64,000 nt of DNA from Teichococcus aestuarii (GTDB lineage Bacteria; Pseudomonadota; Alphaproteobacteria; Acetobacterales; Acetobacteraceae), in assembly GCF_003116135.1 (NCBI RefSeq), contig NZ_PDOA01000012.1, forward strand, positions 84,247-148,246, read 5' to 3'. Shown piece by piece: positions 25,415-35,617 of the stretch; position 1 is the first letter of the stretch; each line of letters begins with the position of its first letter. Position numbers and translations under genes: made by a program. A model generated the notes under the pieces. It saw only the letters and a list, made by a program, of their open reading frames with translations, was not told the origin of the DNA and did no database searches.

Positions 25415-26647
25415 ATGGGCCTGATCCGCTCGCGTTCCGCCGTGGCGCCGCTGCGCCGTTCCCTGCGTTCCGAGGCGCGCCTGCCCAGCGTGGAGGCGCT
25501 GGTCGCCGCCGAGCGCCCGGCCGAGCCGGTGCTCTGCCTGCGCCCGGCTGTCATCGCCGAGGCGGCGCGGGACTTCGTCGGCGGCTTCCCCGGCACCGTG
25601 CTCTACGCCGTGAAGTGCAACCCGGAGCCCGCCGTGCTGCGCGCGCTCTGGGAAGGCGGCGTGCGGCACTTCGACTGCGCCTCGGCCGCCGAGGTGGCGC
25701 TGGTGCGCAGCCTGTTCCCCGAGGCCGCCATCCACTTCATGCATCCGGTGAAGTCCCGCCCCGCCATCCGCGAGGCGTGGGAGCACCAGGGCGTGCGCGA
25801 CTTCGTGCTGGACGATGCGAGCGAGCTCGCGAAGATCCTGGCGGAGACGGGCGCCGGCGCGGCCGATGGGCTGGGGCTGGTGGTGCGCATCGCGCCGCCG
25901 CCAGGGGGCGGTGCGCTGTACGACCTCTCCGGCAAGTTCGGCGCCGGGCTGGAGGAGGCGGTGGCCCTGCTGCGCGCGGCGCGCCCGCACGCGGCGCGGC
26001 TCGGCATCTCCTTCCATGTCGGCTCGCAGTGCATGGACCCGCTGGCCTACCGGCGTGCCATCGCGCTGGCGGGCCAGGCGATCCGCATGGCCGGGGTGGC
26101 GGTCGAGGTGGTCGATGTCGGCGGCGGCTTCCCGGTGGCCTATCCGGAGATCGAGCCGCTGCCGCTCGGCGCCTATTTCGCCGAGATCGAGGCGGCCTTC
26201 GAGGCGCTGGGCCTGCCGCAGGCTGAGCTGTGGGCGGAGCCGGGGCGTGCCCTGGCCGCCGCCGGCGGCTCCGTGGTGGTGCAGGTGCAGATGCGGCGCG
26301 GCGGGATGCTGTACGTGAACGATGGCGTCTATGGCAGCCTCTCCGATGCCGGTGCGCCGGGTTTCCGCTTCCCGGCGCGGCTGCTGCGGCCGGAGGGCGG
26401 CGCCTCGCCGGTGCGGCGCGGCTTCTCGCTCTTCGGCCCGACCTGCGACAGCGCCGACATCATGCGCGGCCCCTTCGAGCTGCCGGAGGATGTGCGGGAG
26501 GGCGACTGGATCGAGATCGGCCAGCTCGGGGCCTATGGCGCCTGCCTGCGCACCGGCTTCAACGGCTTCGACCGGGCCCGCCTGGCCGAGGTGGCCGACC
26601 GCGCCATGCTGGGCGACGTGGCGGAGGAACTGCCGCAGGCTGCGTGA
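25415..26647 (+). CDS. Ornithine decarboxylase, alanine-racemase-fold type
   Basis: ATG at 25415 gives 410 residues. The fold-III PLP enzyme signature is clear: the Schiff-base Lys in TVLYAVKCNPEPAVLRALW, then HFDCASAAEVALV, IHFMHPVKSRPAIREA and the His/Gly segments GISFHVGSQCMDP and VVDVGGGFPVAYP. The substrate-proximal C-terminal motif reads LFGPTCDSADIM. It decarboxylates ornithine to putrescine in the cytoplasm; lysine as a second substrate is possible in this clade. Next to speB, it completes a putrescine-forming locus. Regulation is probably by the leader described for 25088-25414. A strong terminator follows. Confidence 0.9.
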   Translation: MGLIRSRSAVAPLRRSLRSEARLPSVEALVAAERPAEPVLCLRPAVIAEAARDFVGGFPGTVLYAVKCNPEPAVLRALWEGGVRHFDCASAAEVALVRSLFPEAAIHFMHPVKSRPAIREAWEHQGVRDFVLDDASELAKILAETGAGAADGLGLVVRIAPPPGGGALYDLSGKFGAGLEEAVALLRAARPHAARLGISFHVGSQCMDPLAYRRAIALAGQAIRMAGVAVEVVDVGGGFPVAYPEIEPLPLGAYFAEIEAAFEALGLPQAELWAEPGRALAAAGGSVVVQVQMRRGGMLYVNDGVYGSLSDAGAPGFRFPARLLRPEGGASPVRRGFSLFGPTCDSADIMRGPFELPEDVREGDWIEIGQLGAYGACLRTGFNGFDRARLAEVADRAMLGDVAEELPQAA

Positions 26648-26670
26648 CGGACAGGAAGAAGATGATGGGG

Positions 26671-26708
26671 GGCGGGGAAGAAGGAATTCTTCCCCGCCTT
26701 TCTTTTTT
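26671..26708 (+). terminator. Rho-independent terminator after ornithine decarboxylase
   Basis: GGCGGGGAAGAA (26671-26682) pairs perfectly with TTCTTCCCCGCC (26687-26698) around a GGAA tetraloop, followed by TTTCTTTTTT. This is a textbook terminator placed between convergent genes. Confidence 0.9.
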
Positions 26709-29700
26709 CATGCCCGCCGCGGCACCAGCGCCCCGCCACGGTGCCGCAGCCTGTCGAGCGCCAGGAAGATGACCGGGGTGGTGTAGAGCGTCAGCAGCTG
26801 CGACACGACGAGCCCGCCGATGATGGTGATGCCGAGCGGCTGGCGCATCTCCGCCCCCGTGCCGGTGCCCACCGCCAGCGGCACCGCGCCGAGCAGCGCG
26901 GCAAGCGTGGTCATCAGGATCGGCCGGAAGCGGTCCCGGCAGGCGGCCAGGATGGCTTCCTCGCCGCCGATGCCCTTCTCCCGCTCATGCTCCAGCGCGA
27001 AATCCACCAGCATGATGGCGTTCTTCTTGACGATGCCCATCAGCAGGATGATGCCGATCAGCGCCATCACCGAGAGCGGGATGCCGGTGATCACCATGGC
27101 CAGCAGCGCGCCCAACCCCGCCGTGGGCAGGGTGGAGATGATGGTCAGCGGGTGGATGAAGCTCTCGTAGAGCACGCCCAGCACGATGTAGATGGCCAGC
27201 ACCGCGCCCAGGATCAGCAGCGGCTGCGAGCGGCTGAAATCCTGGAAGGCGGCGGCGTTGCCGCCATATTGCGCGCGCAGCGTGCCGGGCAGCATCACCT
27301 CGCGCTCGGCCTGCTGCACCAGCGCCGTGGCGTCGCCCAGCGCCAGGCCGGGGCCGAGGTTGAAGCTGATGGTGGTGGCCGGGAACTGGCCGCGATGCGT
27401 GACGCGCAGCGGCGCCACGTCCCGCTCCACCCGCGCCACGGCGGCGAGGGGCACCTGCGCGCCGTCCCGCCCGGGGACGAAGATGCGGTCGAGCTGCACC
27501 GCGCCTTGCTGCAGGGCAGGGTCGATCTCCAGCACCACCTTGTACTGGTTGCGGGCGCCGTAGAGCGTCGAGATCTGCCGCTGCGAGAAGGCGTTGTTGA
27601 AGGCGCTGCTGATGGCGGTGATGGAGACGCCGAGCCGCGCCGCCGCGTCGCGGTCGATGATGACGCGGTTGGTGAGGCCGGAGCGCTCCTGGTCGCTGGA
27701 GACATCGGCGATGCCGGGCACGGTGCGCAGCTTCTCGACCATGGTGTTGGTCCAGGTGCGGAGCTCCTCCAGGTCGGTGCCGAGCAGGATGTAGGAATAG
27801 GCGGCGTTGCCCGGCCGGCCGCCCACAAACAGATCCTGCTGCGCGCGCAGGAAGGCGTTGACGCCGGGGACGCGGCCGAGCGGGGCGCGCAGCCGCTCGA
27901 TCACCTGCGCCGCCGAGGCATCCCGCTCGGCGCGCGGCTTGAGCGCGATGTAGAACTGCCCCGTGTTGGTGCCGCCGCTCCAGCTGCTGCCGCCGATCTG
28001 CGAGCCGACGCTGGCCACCGCCGGGTCGCGCAGGATGATGCGGGTGAGCTGCTCTTGGTAGCCCACCATGGTGGCGAAGGAGGTGTCCGGCGCCGCCTGG
28101 GCGTTGCCGGCCAGCAGCCCGGTGTCCTGCTCCGGGAACAGCCCCTTGGGCACGCTCATGTAGAGCCACACCGTCAGCACCAGGAAGCCGAGGCTGGCCA
28201 GCAGCGACAGCCAGCGGAAGCGCAGCACCCAGCCCAGCGACCACATGTAGCCGCGGATGATCCCGTCCATGCCCGCCTCGAAGGCGCGGCCGAAGCGGCC
28301 GGGCGGGCGCTCCTCGGCACGGCCGAGATGGGCGGCCAGCATCGGCGTCAGCGTCAGCGCCAGCACCGCCGAGATCAGCACCGCGATGGCCATGGTGGCG
28401 GAGAATTCGCGGAACAGCCGGCCGACGATGCCCTCCATCGCCAGCAGCGGGATGAACACCGCCACCAGCGAGAGGGTGATGGAGACGATGGTGAAGCCGA
28501 TCTGTCGCGCGCCCTCCAGCGCCGCCTCGAAGGGCGCCATGCCGCGCTCGCGCATCCGCGCCATGTTCTCGATCATGACGATGGCGTCGTCGACGACGAA
28601 GCCCACCGAGACGATCAGCGCCATCAGCGAGAAGTTGTTGAGCGAGTAGCCCATCAGCCAGATGACGAAGAGCGTGCCGAGCAGCGAGAGCGGCACGGTG
28701 ACGCTGGCCGCCACCACCGGCCCGGTGCGCCGCAGGAACAGCGCCACCACGCCGATCACCAGCGCCACGGTGATCAGCAGCGTCAGCTCCACCTCCTCGA
28801 CGCTGGCGCGGATGGTGCCGGAGCGGTCGCTCATCGTCTCGATGCGCACGCCGCCGGGCACCCAGCGCTCCAGCTGCGGCAGCATGGCGCGCACGCCGTC
28901 CACCACCTCCAGCACGTTGGCGTCGGCCTGCTTGAAGACCATCATCAGGATGGCCGGGCGCTCGTTGAACCAGGCGGCCTGGCGGCGGGAGCGGGTGGCG
29001 TCGGTGACGCTGGCGATCTGCGACAGGCGCAGCACGCCCCCCTCCGCGGTGCGGATGACCAGCGGCGCGTACTGCGCGGCGCGGTCCAGCCGGTCGTTCA
29101 CCGCGAGGCTGGTGGCCTGCTCCGGCCCCTCGATATGCCCCACCGGCTGGGTGATGTTGGCCTGGGTGACGGCGGTGCGGATGTCCTCGAAGGAAACGCC
29201 CGCCGCCGCCGCCGCGTCCGGGTTCACCGCGATGCGCACGGCCGGCTGGTCGGCGCCGCCCACCTGCACCTGCGCGACACCCTTCACCTGCGCCAGGCGC
29301 TGCGCCACGATGCTGTCCGCCACGTCGTAGAGCGCGCTGGCGCGCAGCGTGTCGGCGGTCATGGCCAGGATCAGCACCGGCGCGTCGGCCGGGTTGATCT
29401 TGCGGATGCTGGGTGGGTTGGGCAGGCCGGAGGGCAGGTCCTCGCGCGCCGCGTTCACCGCCGCCTGCACGTCCCGCGCCGCGTCCGACTGGGTGCGGGA
29501 GAGGTCGAACTGGATGATGATGTTGCCGGTGCCGGTGCTGGCGAAGGAGGTCATCTCCGTGATGCCCGCCACCTCGCCGATGCGCCGCTCCAGCGGCGCG
29601 ATGACGGTGGCCGCCAGCGTCTCCGGGTTGGCGCCGGGCTGGCTGACGCTGACGAACAGCGTCGGGATATCGACGCGCGGCATGGCCGAGACGGGCAGCT

Positions 29701-29794
29701 CGCGCAGCGCCACCAGCCCGGCCAGCGCCAGCCCGACGGCCAGCAGCACCGTGGCCACCGGCCGCCGCAGGAAGGGGGCGGAGATGGAGAACAT
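26708..29794 (-). CDS. mdtC: RND multidrug efflux permease, second pump subunit (MdtC-like)
   Basis: The 1028-residue HAE1-type RND protein has 12 transmembrane helices with two large periplasmic loops. The N-terminus reads SAPFLRRPVATVLLAVGLAL, and TM4 keeps the proton-relay Asp pair in SVGFVVDDAIVMIENM. PVALV-like TM segments and the C-terminal GITIIGGLVVSQLLTLYTTPV are typical. It exports drugs, bile-salt-like compounds or metals using the proton gradient, probably as a heteromultimer with the adjacent pump, as in E. coli MdtBC. Its start lies four bases after the upstream pump gene ends. It is the last gene of the ECF-led operon. Confidence 0.93.
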   Translation of the reverse strand: MFSISAPFLRRPVATVLLAVGLALAGLVALRELPVSAMPRVDIPTLFVSVSQPGANPETLAATVIAPLERRIGEVAGITEMTSFASTGTGNIIIQFDLSRTQSDAARDVQAAVNAAREDLPSGLPNPPSIRKINPADAPVLILAMTADTLRASALYDVADSIVAQRLAQVKGVAQVQVGGADQPAVRIAVNPDAAAAAGVSFEDIRTAVTQANITQPVGHIEGPEQATSLAVNDRLDRAAQYAPLVIRTAEGGVLRLSQIASVTDATRSRRQAAWFNERPAILMMVFKQADANVLEVVDGVRAMLPQLERWVPGGVRIETMSDRSGTIRASVEEVELTLLITVALVIGVVALFLRRTGPVVAASVTVPLSLLGTLFVIWLMGYSLNNFSLMALIVSVGFVVDDAIVMIENMARMRERGMAPFEAALEGARQIGFTIVSITLSLVAVFIPLLAMEGIVGRLFREFSATMAIAVLISAVLALTLTPMLAAHLGRAEERPPGRFGRAFEAGMDGIIRGYMWSLGWVLRFRWLSLLASLGFLVLTVWLYMSVPKGLFPEQDTGLLAGNAQAAPDTSFATMVGYQEQLTRIILRDPAVASVGSQIGGSSWSGGTNTGQFYIALKPRAERDASAAQVIERLRAPLGRVPGVNAFLRAQQDLFVGGRPGNAAYSYILLGTDLEELRTWTNTMVEKLRTVPGIADVSSDQERSGLTNRVIIDRDAAARLGVSITAISSAFNNAFSQRQISTLYGARNQYKVVLEIDPALQQGAVQLDRIFVPGRDGAQVPLAAVARVERDVAPLRVTHRGQFPATTISFNLGPGLALGDATALVQQAEREVMLPGTLRAQYGGNAAAFQDFSRSQPLLILGAVLAIYIVLGVLYESFIHPLTIISTLPTAGLGALLAMVITGIPLSVMALIGIILLMGIVKKNAIMLVDFALEHEREKGIGGEEAILAACRDRFRPILMTTLAALLGAVPLAVGTGTGAEMRQPLGITIIGGLVVSQLLTLYTTPVIFLALDRLRHRGGALVPRRA

Positions 29795-29798
29795 CGCC

Positions 29799-32700
29799 TC
29801 AGGCCGCCTTTTCCCGGCCGCGCCGGCCCAGCACGGCGCGCAGCTCCTCGAGCCCCAGATAGACCGCGGGCGTGGTGAACAGCGTGACGAGCTGGCTCAG
29901 CAGCAGCCCGCCCACGATGGAGACGCCGAGCGGCAGCCGCAGCTCGGAGCCAACGCCCGATTGCAGCACCAGAGGCAGGGCGCCGAGCAGGGCGGCGGCG
30001 GTGGTCATCATGATCGGGCGGAAGCGCAGCAGCGCCGCCTCGCGGATCGCGTCGCGCGGGCTCATGCCGTGGTCGCGCTGCGCCTCCAGCGCGAAGTCGA
30101 TCATCATGATGGCGTTCTTCTTGACGATGCCCATCAGCAGGATGATGCCGATCAGCCCCACCACGGAGAGATCCAGCCCCCACAGCTCCAGCGCCAGCAG
30201 CGCGCCGATGCCGGCCGAGGGCAGGGTGGAGAGGATGGTGATGGGGTGGATGAAGCTCTCGTAGAGCACGCCGAGCACGATGTAGATGACCACCACGGCG
30301 GCCAGGATCAGCCAGGGCTGCCCCTCCAGCGATGAGGCGAACTCCGCCGCGTCGCCGGCGAAGCGGCCGGCGATGCTGTCGGGCAGGCCGATCTGCTGGC
30401 CGGCGGCGGTGATGTCGGCGATCGCCTGGCCCAGCGCCATGCCCGGCGCCAGGTTGAAGCTGATGGTGACGGCGGGGAACTGGTTCTCCCGCGTCACCAG
30501 CAGCGGGCCGCTGGTGCGGGTGAAGCGGGCGATCTCGGCCAGCGGCACCTGGGCGTTGTCGGCGCCCGGCACGCGCAGCTGGCCGATGGCGGTGGGGTCC
30601 TGCCGCAGCCGGTCGGAGGCTTCCAGCACCACGCGGTACTGGTTGCTCTGGCCGTAGATGGTGGAGATCTGCCGCTGGCCGAAGGCGTTGTAGAGGGCGT
30701 TGTCGATCGCCTGCATCGAGACGCCGAGCCGCGCCGCGCGGTCGCGGTCCACCTCGATGGCCAGGCGCAGCCCCTCGTCGCGCTGGTCGGTCGCCACGTC
30801 GCGCAGGCCGGGCAGGGCGCGCAGCCGCTCCAGCACGCGCGGCGCCCAGAGGGAGAGGGTGGCGGCGTCGGAATCGGTCAGGGTGTACTGGTACTGGGTG
30901 GTGCTGATGCGCGGGCTGATCTGGATGTCCTGCACCGCCTGCGGGTAGGCGACGATGCCCGGCACCTCGGCCAGCTTCGGCTTCAGCCGCTCGATGACGC
31001 CCTGCGCGTCGAGCCCCCGCTCGGCGCGCGGGCGCAGGATGGCGGTGATGCGGCCGGTGTTCTGCGCCGGGTTCAGCGCGCCGGCGCCGGCCACGGCGGT
31101 GACGGAGGCCACGGCGGGGTCCTGGCGCACCACCTCGGCCAGCTTCGCCTGCGCCTCGGCCGAGCGGGCGAAGGAGGCATCCTGCGGCACCTCGGTGGTG
31201 ATGCTGATCAGCCCCGTATCCTGCACCGGCAGGAAGCCCTTGGGCATGACGACGTAGAGCCAGGCGGTGAGCGCCACGGTCAGCAGCGCCGCCAGCAGGG
31301 TCAGCCCCTGGTGGCGCATGGTGACGGCCAGCGCCCGGCCATAGCCGAGGCGCATCCGCTCGAAGCCGTTCTCGAACCAGCGCGTGCTCCAGCCCGGCTG
31401 GTGCCCGCCGCGCAGGACGAGGGCGCACATCATCGGCGTCAGCGTCAGCGAGACCACCATGGAGACCAGCACGGCGGCGGTCAGCGTCTCGGCGAATTCG
31501 CGGAACAGCCGGCCGATCACCCCCTCCATGAACAGCAGCGGGATGAACACCGCCACCAGCGAGAGGGTGAGCGAGACGATGGTGAAGGCGATCTGCCTGG
31601 AGCCCTCGAAGGCGGCCTCCAGCGGGCGCATCCCCTTCTCGATCAGCCGCACGATGTTCTCGATCATGACGATGGCGTCGTCGACGACGAAGCCCGTCGC
31701 GATGGTCAGCGCCATCAGCGAGAGGTTGTCGAGCGAGTAGCCCATCACCGCCATGATGCCGAAGGTGCCGACGATGGAGAGCGGCAGCGCCACGGCGGGA
31801 ACCAGCGTCGCCCGCCCGCTGCCGAGGAACAGGTAGATCACCCCCACCACCAGCGCGATCGCCAGCACCAGGGTGAGCTGCACCTCATGCACCGAGGCGC
31901 GGATCGTCTCCGTGCGGTCGGACACCACCTGGAGGCGGGCGCCGGCGGGGATGGCGGCCTGCAACTCGGGCAGCAGGCGCTGGATGCGCTCCACCGTCTG
32001 CACGATGTTGGCGCCGGGCTGGCGCTGCACGTCGATCAGCACGGCGGGGCGGCCGTTGAACCAGGCGCCGTTGCGCTCGTTCTCCAGCGTCTCCACCGCC
32101 TCGCCCACGTCGCGCAGCCGCACCGGCGCGTTGCCCTGCCAGGCGATGATGACGTCGGCGAACTCGGCGGCCGAGTTGATCTGGTCGTTGGCGAGAATGG
32201 AGGAGGCCTGGCGCGGCCCATCCAGCGACCCCTTCGGGCTGTTCTGGTTGGCGGCGGTGACGGCGGTGCGCACCGTCTCCATGCTGAGGCCATAGGCCGC
32301 CAGCCGGAGCGGATCGACCCGCAGCCGCACGGCGGGGCGCATGTTGCCCTGCACCGTGACGCGGCCGACGCCGCTGGCCTGGGAGAGCTTCTGCGCGATC
32401 AGCGTGTCCGCGAGGTCGGAGAGCCGCATGATGGGCAGCGTCTCCGAGGTCAGCGCCAGGGTGATCACCGGCGGGTCGGCCGGGTTCACCTTGGCATAGA
32501 CGGGCGGGTAGGGCAGGGAGGAGGGCAGGGTGCCGCGCGCCGCGTCCAGCGCCGCCTGCACGTCCTGCGCCGCCTCGTCGATGCTCTTGTCCAGCCGGAA
32601 TTGCAGCGTGATGCGGCTGACCCCCGGCCCGCTGACCGAGGACATCACCTGCAGCCCCGCGATCTGCGCGAACTGCCGCTCCAGCGGCGCGGTGATCAGC

Positions 32701-32882
32701 ACCGCCGCCGTATCCGGCGAGGCGCCGGGCAGCTGCGTCGTCACCTCGATGGTGGGGAAGTCCACCTCCGGCAGCGAGGAGACCGGCAGCCGCATGTAGC
32801 CGAACAGCCCGGCCAGCAGCACGGCCACCGCCAGCAGCGTGGTGGCGACCGGCCGGGCGATGAAGGGGGCGGCGATGTTCAT
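29799..32882 (-). CDS. mdtB: RND multidrug efflux permease, first pump subunit (MdtB-like)
   Basis: The 1027-residue RND permease starts NIAAPFIARPVATTLLAVAVL and carries the TM4 Asp pair in IATGFVVDDAIVMIENIVRL. Periplasmic pore and docking segments such as SLPEVDFPTIEVTTQLPGAS resemble MdtB. It should form a trimer, perhaps mixed with the downstream MdtC-like subunit, in the inner membrane and dock to the fusion protein encoded just upstream. Its ATG overlaps the stop of the fusion-protein gene by four bases. The pair of non-identical pumps in tandem is the hallmark of MdtABC/MuxABC systems. Confidence 0.93.
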   Translation of the reverse strand: MNIAAPFIARPVATTLLAVAVLLAGLFGYMRLPVSSLPEVDFPTIEVTTQLPGASPDTAAVLITAPLERQFAQIAGLQVMSSVSGPGVSRITLQFRLDKSIDEAAQDVQAALDAARGTLPSSLPYPPVYAKVNPADPPVITLALTSETLPIMRLSDLADTLIAQKLSQASGVGRVTVQGNMRPAVRLRVDPLRLAAYGLSMETVRTAVTAANQNSPKGSLDGPRQASSILANDQINSAAEFADVIIAWQGNAPVRLRDVGEAVETLENERNGAWFNGRPAVLIDVQRQPGANIVQTVERIQRLLPELQAAIPAGARLQVVSDRTETIRASVHEVQLTLVLAIALVVGVIYLFLGSGRATLVPAVALPLSIVGTFGIMAVMGYSLDNLSLMALTIATGFVVDDAIVMIENIVRLIEKGMRPLEAAFEGSRQIAFTIVSLTLSLVAVFIPLLFMEGVIGRLFREFAETLTAAVLVSMVVSLTLTPMMCALVLRGGHQPGWSTRWFENGFERMRLGYGRALAVTMRHQGLTLLAALLTVALTAWLYVVMPKGFLPVQDTGLISITTEVPQDASFARSAEAQAKLAEVVRQDPAVASVTAVAGAGALNPAQNTGRITAILRPRAERGLDAQGVIERLKPKLAEVPGIVAYPQAVQDIQISPRISTTQYQYTLTDSDAATLSLWAPRVLERLRALPGLRDVATDQRDEGLRLAIEVDRDRAARLGVSMQAIDNALYNAFGQRQISTIYGQSNQYRVVLEASDRLRQDPTAIGQLRVPGADNAQVPLAEIARFTRTSGPLLVTRENQFPAVTISFNLAPGMALGQAIADITAAGQQIGLPDSIAGRFAGDAAEFASSLEGQPWLILAAVVVIYIVLGVLYESFIHPITILSTLPSAGIGALLALELWGLDLSVVGLIGIILLMGIVKKNAIMMIDFALEAQRDHGMSPRDAIREAALLRFRPIMMTTAAALLGALPLVLQSGVGSELRLPLGVSIVGGLLLSQLVTLFTTPAVYLGLEELRAVLGRRGREKAA

Positions 32883-34195
32883 GGCGTGCCGCCGCCATTG
32901 GCCGCCTGGCGGCGCGGGCGGCGCTCGGCCCCGGCGCCGGGCGGCGCGGCGCCGGCGGGCGCCTCGGCGCTGGCGGGGACGATGCGGCTGCCATTGTTCA
33001 GCCGCAGCCCGCCGGAGGTCACCACCTGCTCGCCGGGCTTCAGCCCCTCACGCACCACAGCCTCGGCCAGGGTCACGGCGCCCAGGGCGAGCGGCCGCTG
33101 CTCCACCGTGTTGTCGGGCTTCGCGACGAAGGCATAGGGCCCGTTCGGCCCCTGCTGCACCGCCACCAGCGGGATCACGATGGCGCCCGGCACCGTCTCG
33201 ATCGCCAGCCGCAGGCTGACGAAGGCGCCCGGCCAGAGCCGCATGTCGTCGTTCGGGAACACGGCCTTCACCCGCACCGTACCGGTGGTGGCCTCGATCT
33301 GGTTGTCGATGGTCAGCACCGTGCCGCGCGCCGGCTCGGCCCGCGCCACGGCGGCCGCGGCGGGCGGCGCGCCGGCCCCGCGCGTGGTGGCCTGGCCGGA
33401 GACCGGCTCGGGCAGCGTCTCCACCGTCACCGGCCCTGCCGCCATGGCACGCCGCAGCCGCGCCAGCTCGCCCTGCGGCAGGGTGAAGCTGACGGCGATG
33501 GGCCGCATCTGCGTGATGGTGACGATGCCGGTGGCATCGCCGCTGCTCACCAGGTTGCCCGCGTCCACGCCGCGCAGGCCGATGCGGCCATCGATCGGCG
33601 CGCGGATGGTGGTGTAGTCCAGCTGGGCGCGTGCGGTGTCGATGGCCGCCTGGTCCTGCGCCACCTGCGCCTCGTACATCGCCACCTGGGCGCGCTGCGT
33701 GTCCACCTGCTGGCGGGTCACGCCGCTGGCCGAGAGCAGGCCCTGGTAGCGCCGCAGGTCTGCGCGGGCGTTCTCCAGTTGCGCCTGGTCGTAGGCCTTC
33801 CTGGCCTCGGCCTGGGCCAGGGCGGCGGCGTAGGTGCGGTCGTCGATGCGGGCCAGGATCTCGCCGGCCTTCACCTCCTGCCCCTCCTGGAAGCGCACTT
33901 CCATGAGTTGCCCGCTCACCTGCGAGCGGACGGTGATGCTGTTCAGCGCCTGCACCGTGCCCAGCGCGTCGAGCGTCAGCACGAGGTCCTTCTGCGCCGC
34001 CGCCGCCAGGGTGACAGGGATCGGGATGCCGCCCCCCGGCCCGCGCCGGCCGCCCGGGGCTCCGGGCGCGGTCTGGGCGGCGCTCTGCCCGGCCGGGGCG
34101 GCGGCCTCCTGGCGCTGCTTCCAGAGGTAGTAGCCGCCGCCGCCCGCCCCGAGGACGAGCAACAGCAGAAGGAGAAGGCGGGAGCGGGACATCAT
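32879..34195 (-). CDS. mdtA: Periplasmic membrane-fusion protein (MdtA-like)
   Basis: The 438-residue HlyD/AcrA-family adaptor has an N-terminal hydrophobic anchor (SRLLLLLLLVLGAGGGGYYLW). It has the lipoyl half-motifs ITVRSQVSGQLMEVRFQEGQ and YTTIRAPIDGRIGLRGVDAG around a coiled-coil hairpin (about residues 120-180), then beta-barrel and membrane-proximal domains (PIAVSFTLPQGELARL). It connects the RND pumps to the outer-membrane factor. The C-terminal 30 residues are Ala/Pro/Arg-rich. It overlaps the next pump gene by ATGA and lies 13 bases after the outer-membrane factor gene. Confidence 0.93.
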   Translation of the reverse strand: MMSRSRLLLLLLLVLGAGGGGYYLWKQRQEAAAPAGQSAAQTAPGAPGGRRGPGGGIPIPVTLAAAAQKDLVLTLDALGTVQALNSITVRSQVSGQLMEVRFQEGQEVKAGEILARIDDRTYAAALAQAEARKAYDQAQLENARADLRRYQGLLSASGVTRQQVDTQRAQVAMYEAQVAQDQAAIDTARAQLDYTTIRAPIDGRIGLRGVDAGNLVSSGDATGIVTITQMRPIAVSFTLPQGELARLRRAMAAGPVTVETLPEPVSGQATTRGAGAPPAAAAVARAEPARGTVLTIDNQIEATTGTVRVKAVFPNDDMRLWPGAFVSLRLAIETVPGAIVIPLVAVQQGPNGPYAFVAKPDNTVEQRPLALGAVTLAEAVVREGLKPGEQVVTSGGLRLNNGSRIVPASAEAPAGAAPPGAGAERRPRRQAANGGGTP

Positions 34196-34208
34196 GCGTT
34201 CCAGGGCT

Positions 34209-35615
34209 CTATCGCCAGCCGCCGCCCAGCGCGCGGAACAGCGCGACGGCGGCCTGCAGCCGGGCGAGCCGCGCCTGCACCAAGCTGACGCGGGTGGAGA
34301 ACAGGGATTGCTGCGTGTTCAGCAGGGTGATCAGGTTGATGGTGCCGGCGCGCAGCTGCGCCTCGGCGATGCCGAAGGCGCGCTCGGCGCGCGCATTGGC
34401 CTCGGCGCGCAGTGCCTCCTGCGCCGTGGTCTCGCGCAGCGCCACCAGCGCGTCCTCCGTGTCCTGCAGCGCGGCGACGATGGCGCGGCGGTACTCGATC
34501 AGCAGCTCCTCCGCCTGTGCCTGGCTCAGCGCCACCTGGCCGCGCCGGGCGCCGCCGTCGAAGATGGTCTGCGCCAGCCCGGCGACGAGGGAGAAGAACT
34601 GCGCCTCCGGCCGCAGCAGCGTGCCCAGCGCCGCCGACTGCAAGCCGCCCTGGGCGGAGAGGCTGATGCTGGGCAGCAGCGCCGCGCGAGCGGCGGCCAC
34701 ATTGGCGCTGGCGGCGGCCAGGCCGGCCTCGGCCGCCAGCACGTCCGGCCGGCGGGCCAGGAGGTCGGCCGGCTGGCCCGGCGCCGCCTCGGGGATGCGC
34801 AGCCGGTCGAAGGCACCGGCGCCGAGGGTGAAGCTCTGCGGCGGCTGGCCGGTCAGCAGGGCCAGGGCGTTGCGGTTCTGCGCCGCGCTCTGCCGCAGGC
34901 CGGGGATGTTGGCCTCCACCTGGGCCACCACCGTCTCCTGCTGCGCAAGGTCGAGCCCCGTGGCCACGCCGAAGTTCACCTGCTGGCGGATCACGCCCAG
35001 GGTGCGGCGCGCCGCGTCCAGGTTGGCCTCCTGCACGCGCAGCTCCTCCTCGGCGGCGAGGAGGTTGAAATAGGTGTTGGCCACCGAGGCCTCGGTGGTC
35101 AGCAGCACCGTGCCGGCGTCGAAGCGGGTGGCGCGGGCATTCTGCGCGGCGGCCTCGGCGGAGGCGCTGTTGCGGCCCCAGAAATCGATCTCGTAGCTGG
35201 CGGTGAGGGTGGCGTCGTAGCGCGTCGCGTTGCGGTTGCGGGAAAGGCCGGAGGCGGTGCTGCGGGACTGGGTGACGCCGCTGTCCACCGCCAGCGTCGG
35301 CAGCAGGGCGGCGCCGGCGATGCGCAGCTGCGCATCGGCCTGCCGCACCCGCGCGGCGGCGGCGGCGAGGTCGAAATTGCCCGCAATCGCCGCCTGCATC
35401 AGCGCATCCAGCGCCGGCGCGTTGAAGCCGCGCCACCATTCCGGCTCCGGCCAGCGCACCGGCGCCGCGGCGGCGGGGTCGAGGAAACGGCCAGGCAGGT
35501 CGAGGCCGGAGAGCGCCGGCTCCGGCTTCGGGCCGCAGGCGGCCAGCAGGGCCAGCAGCGCCAGCGGGTACCATGCCGTGGCGTGGCACGCCTTGCGGCT
35601 CAGGGACATCGGCAT
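34209..35615 (-). CDS. NodT-family outer-membrane efflux lipoprotein
   Basis: The 468-residue product has a lipoprotein signal with lipobox LAAC (LALLAACGPKPEP). Two OEP repeats with the typical helical segments follow: ALDALMQAAIAGNFDLAAAA, then RVRQADAQLRIAGAALLPTL, and later VALSQAQAEELLIEYRRAIV. TolC-like proteins of the NodT group form trimeric channels across the outer membrane and periplasm. The gene lies two bases after the Metal_resist-like gene and 13 bases before the fusion-protein gene, so it is the dedicated exit duct of this RND system. Confidence 0.92.
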   Translation of the reverse strand: MPMSLSRKACHATAWYPLALLALLAACGPKPEPALSGLDLPGRFLDPAAAAPVRWPEPEWWRGFNAPALDALMQAAIAGNFDLAAAAARVRQADAQLRIAGAALLPTLAVDSGVTQSRSTASGLSRNRNATRYDATLTASYEIDFWGRNSASAEAAAQNARATRFDAGTVLLTTEASVANTYFNLLAAEEELRVQEANLDAARRTLGVIRQQVNFGVATGLDLAQQETVVAQVEANIPGLRQSAAQNRNALALLTGQPPQSFTLGAGAFDRLRIPEAAPGQPADLLARRPDVLAAEAGLAAASANVAAARAALLPSISLSAQGGLQSAALGTLLRPEAQFFSLVAGLAQTIFDGGARRGQVALSQAQAEELLIEYRRAIVAALQDTEDALVALRETTAQEALRAEANARAERAFGIAEAQLRAGTINLITLLNTQQSLFSTRVSLVQARLARLQAAVALFRALGGGWR

Positions 35616-35617
35616 GG

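Noticed and set aside
26741..29878. A 1045-codon plus-strand open frame opposite the RND pump
   Set aside because: Its product is His/Asp/Gln/Arg-rich, a mirror of the pump's codon bias, with no domain. It is a shadow frame.
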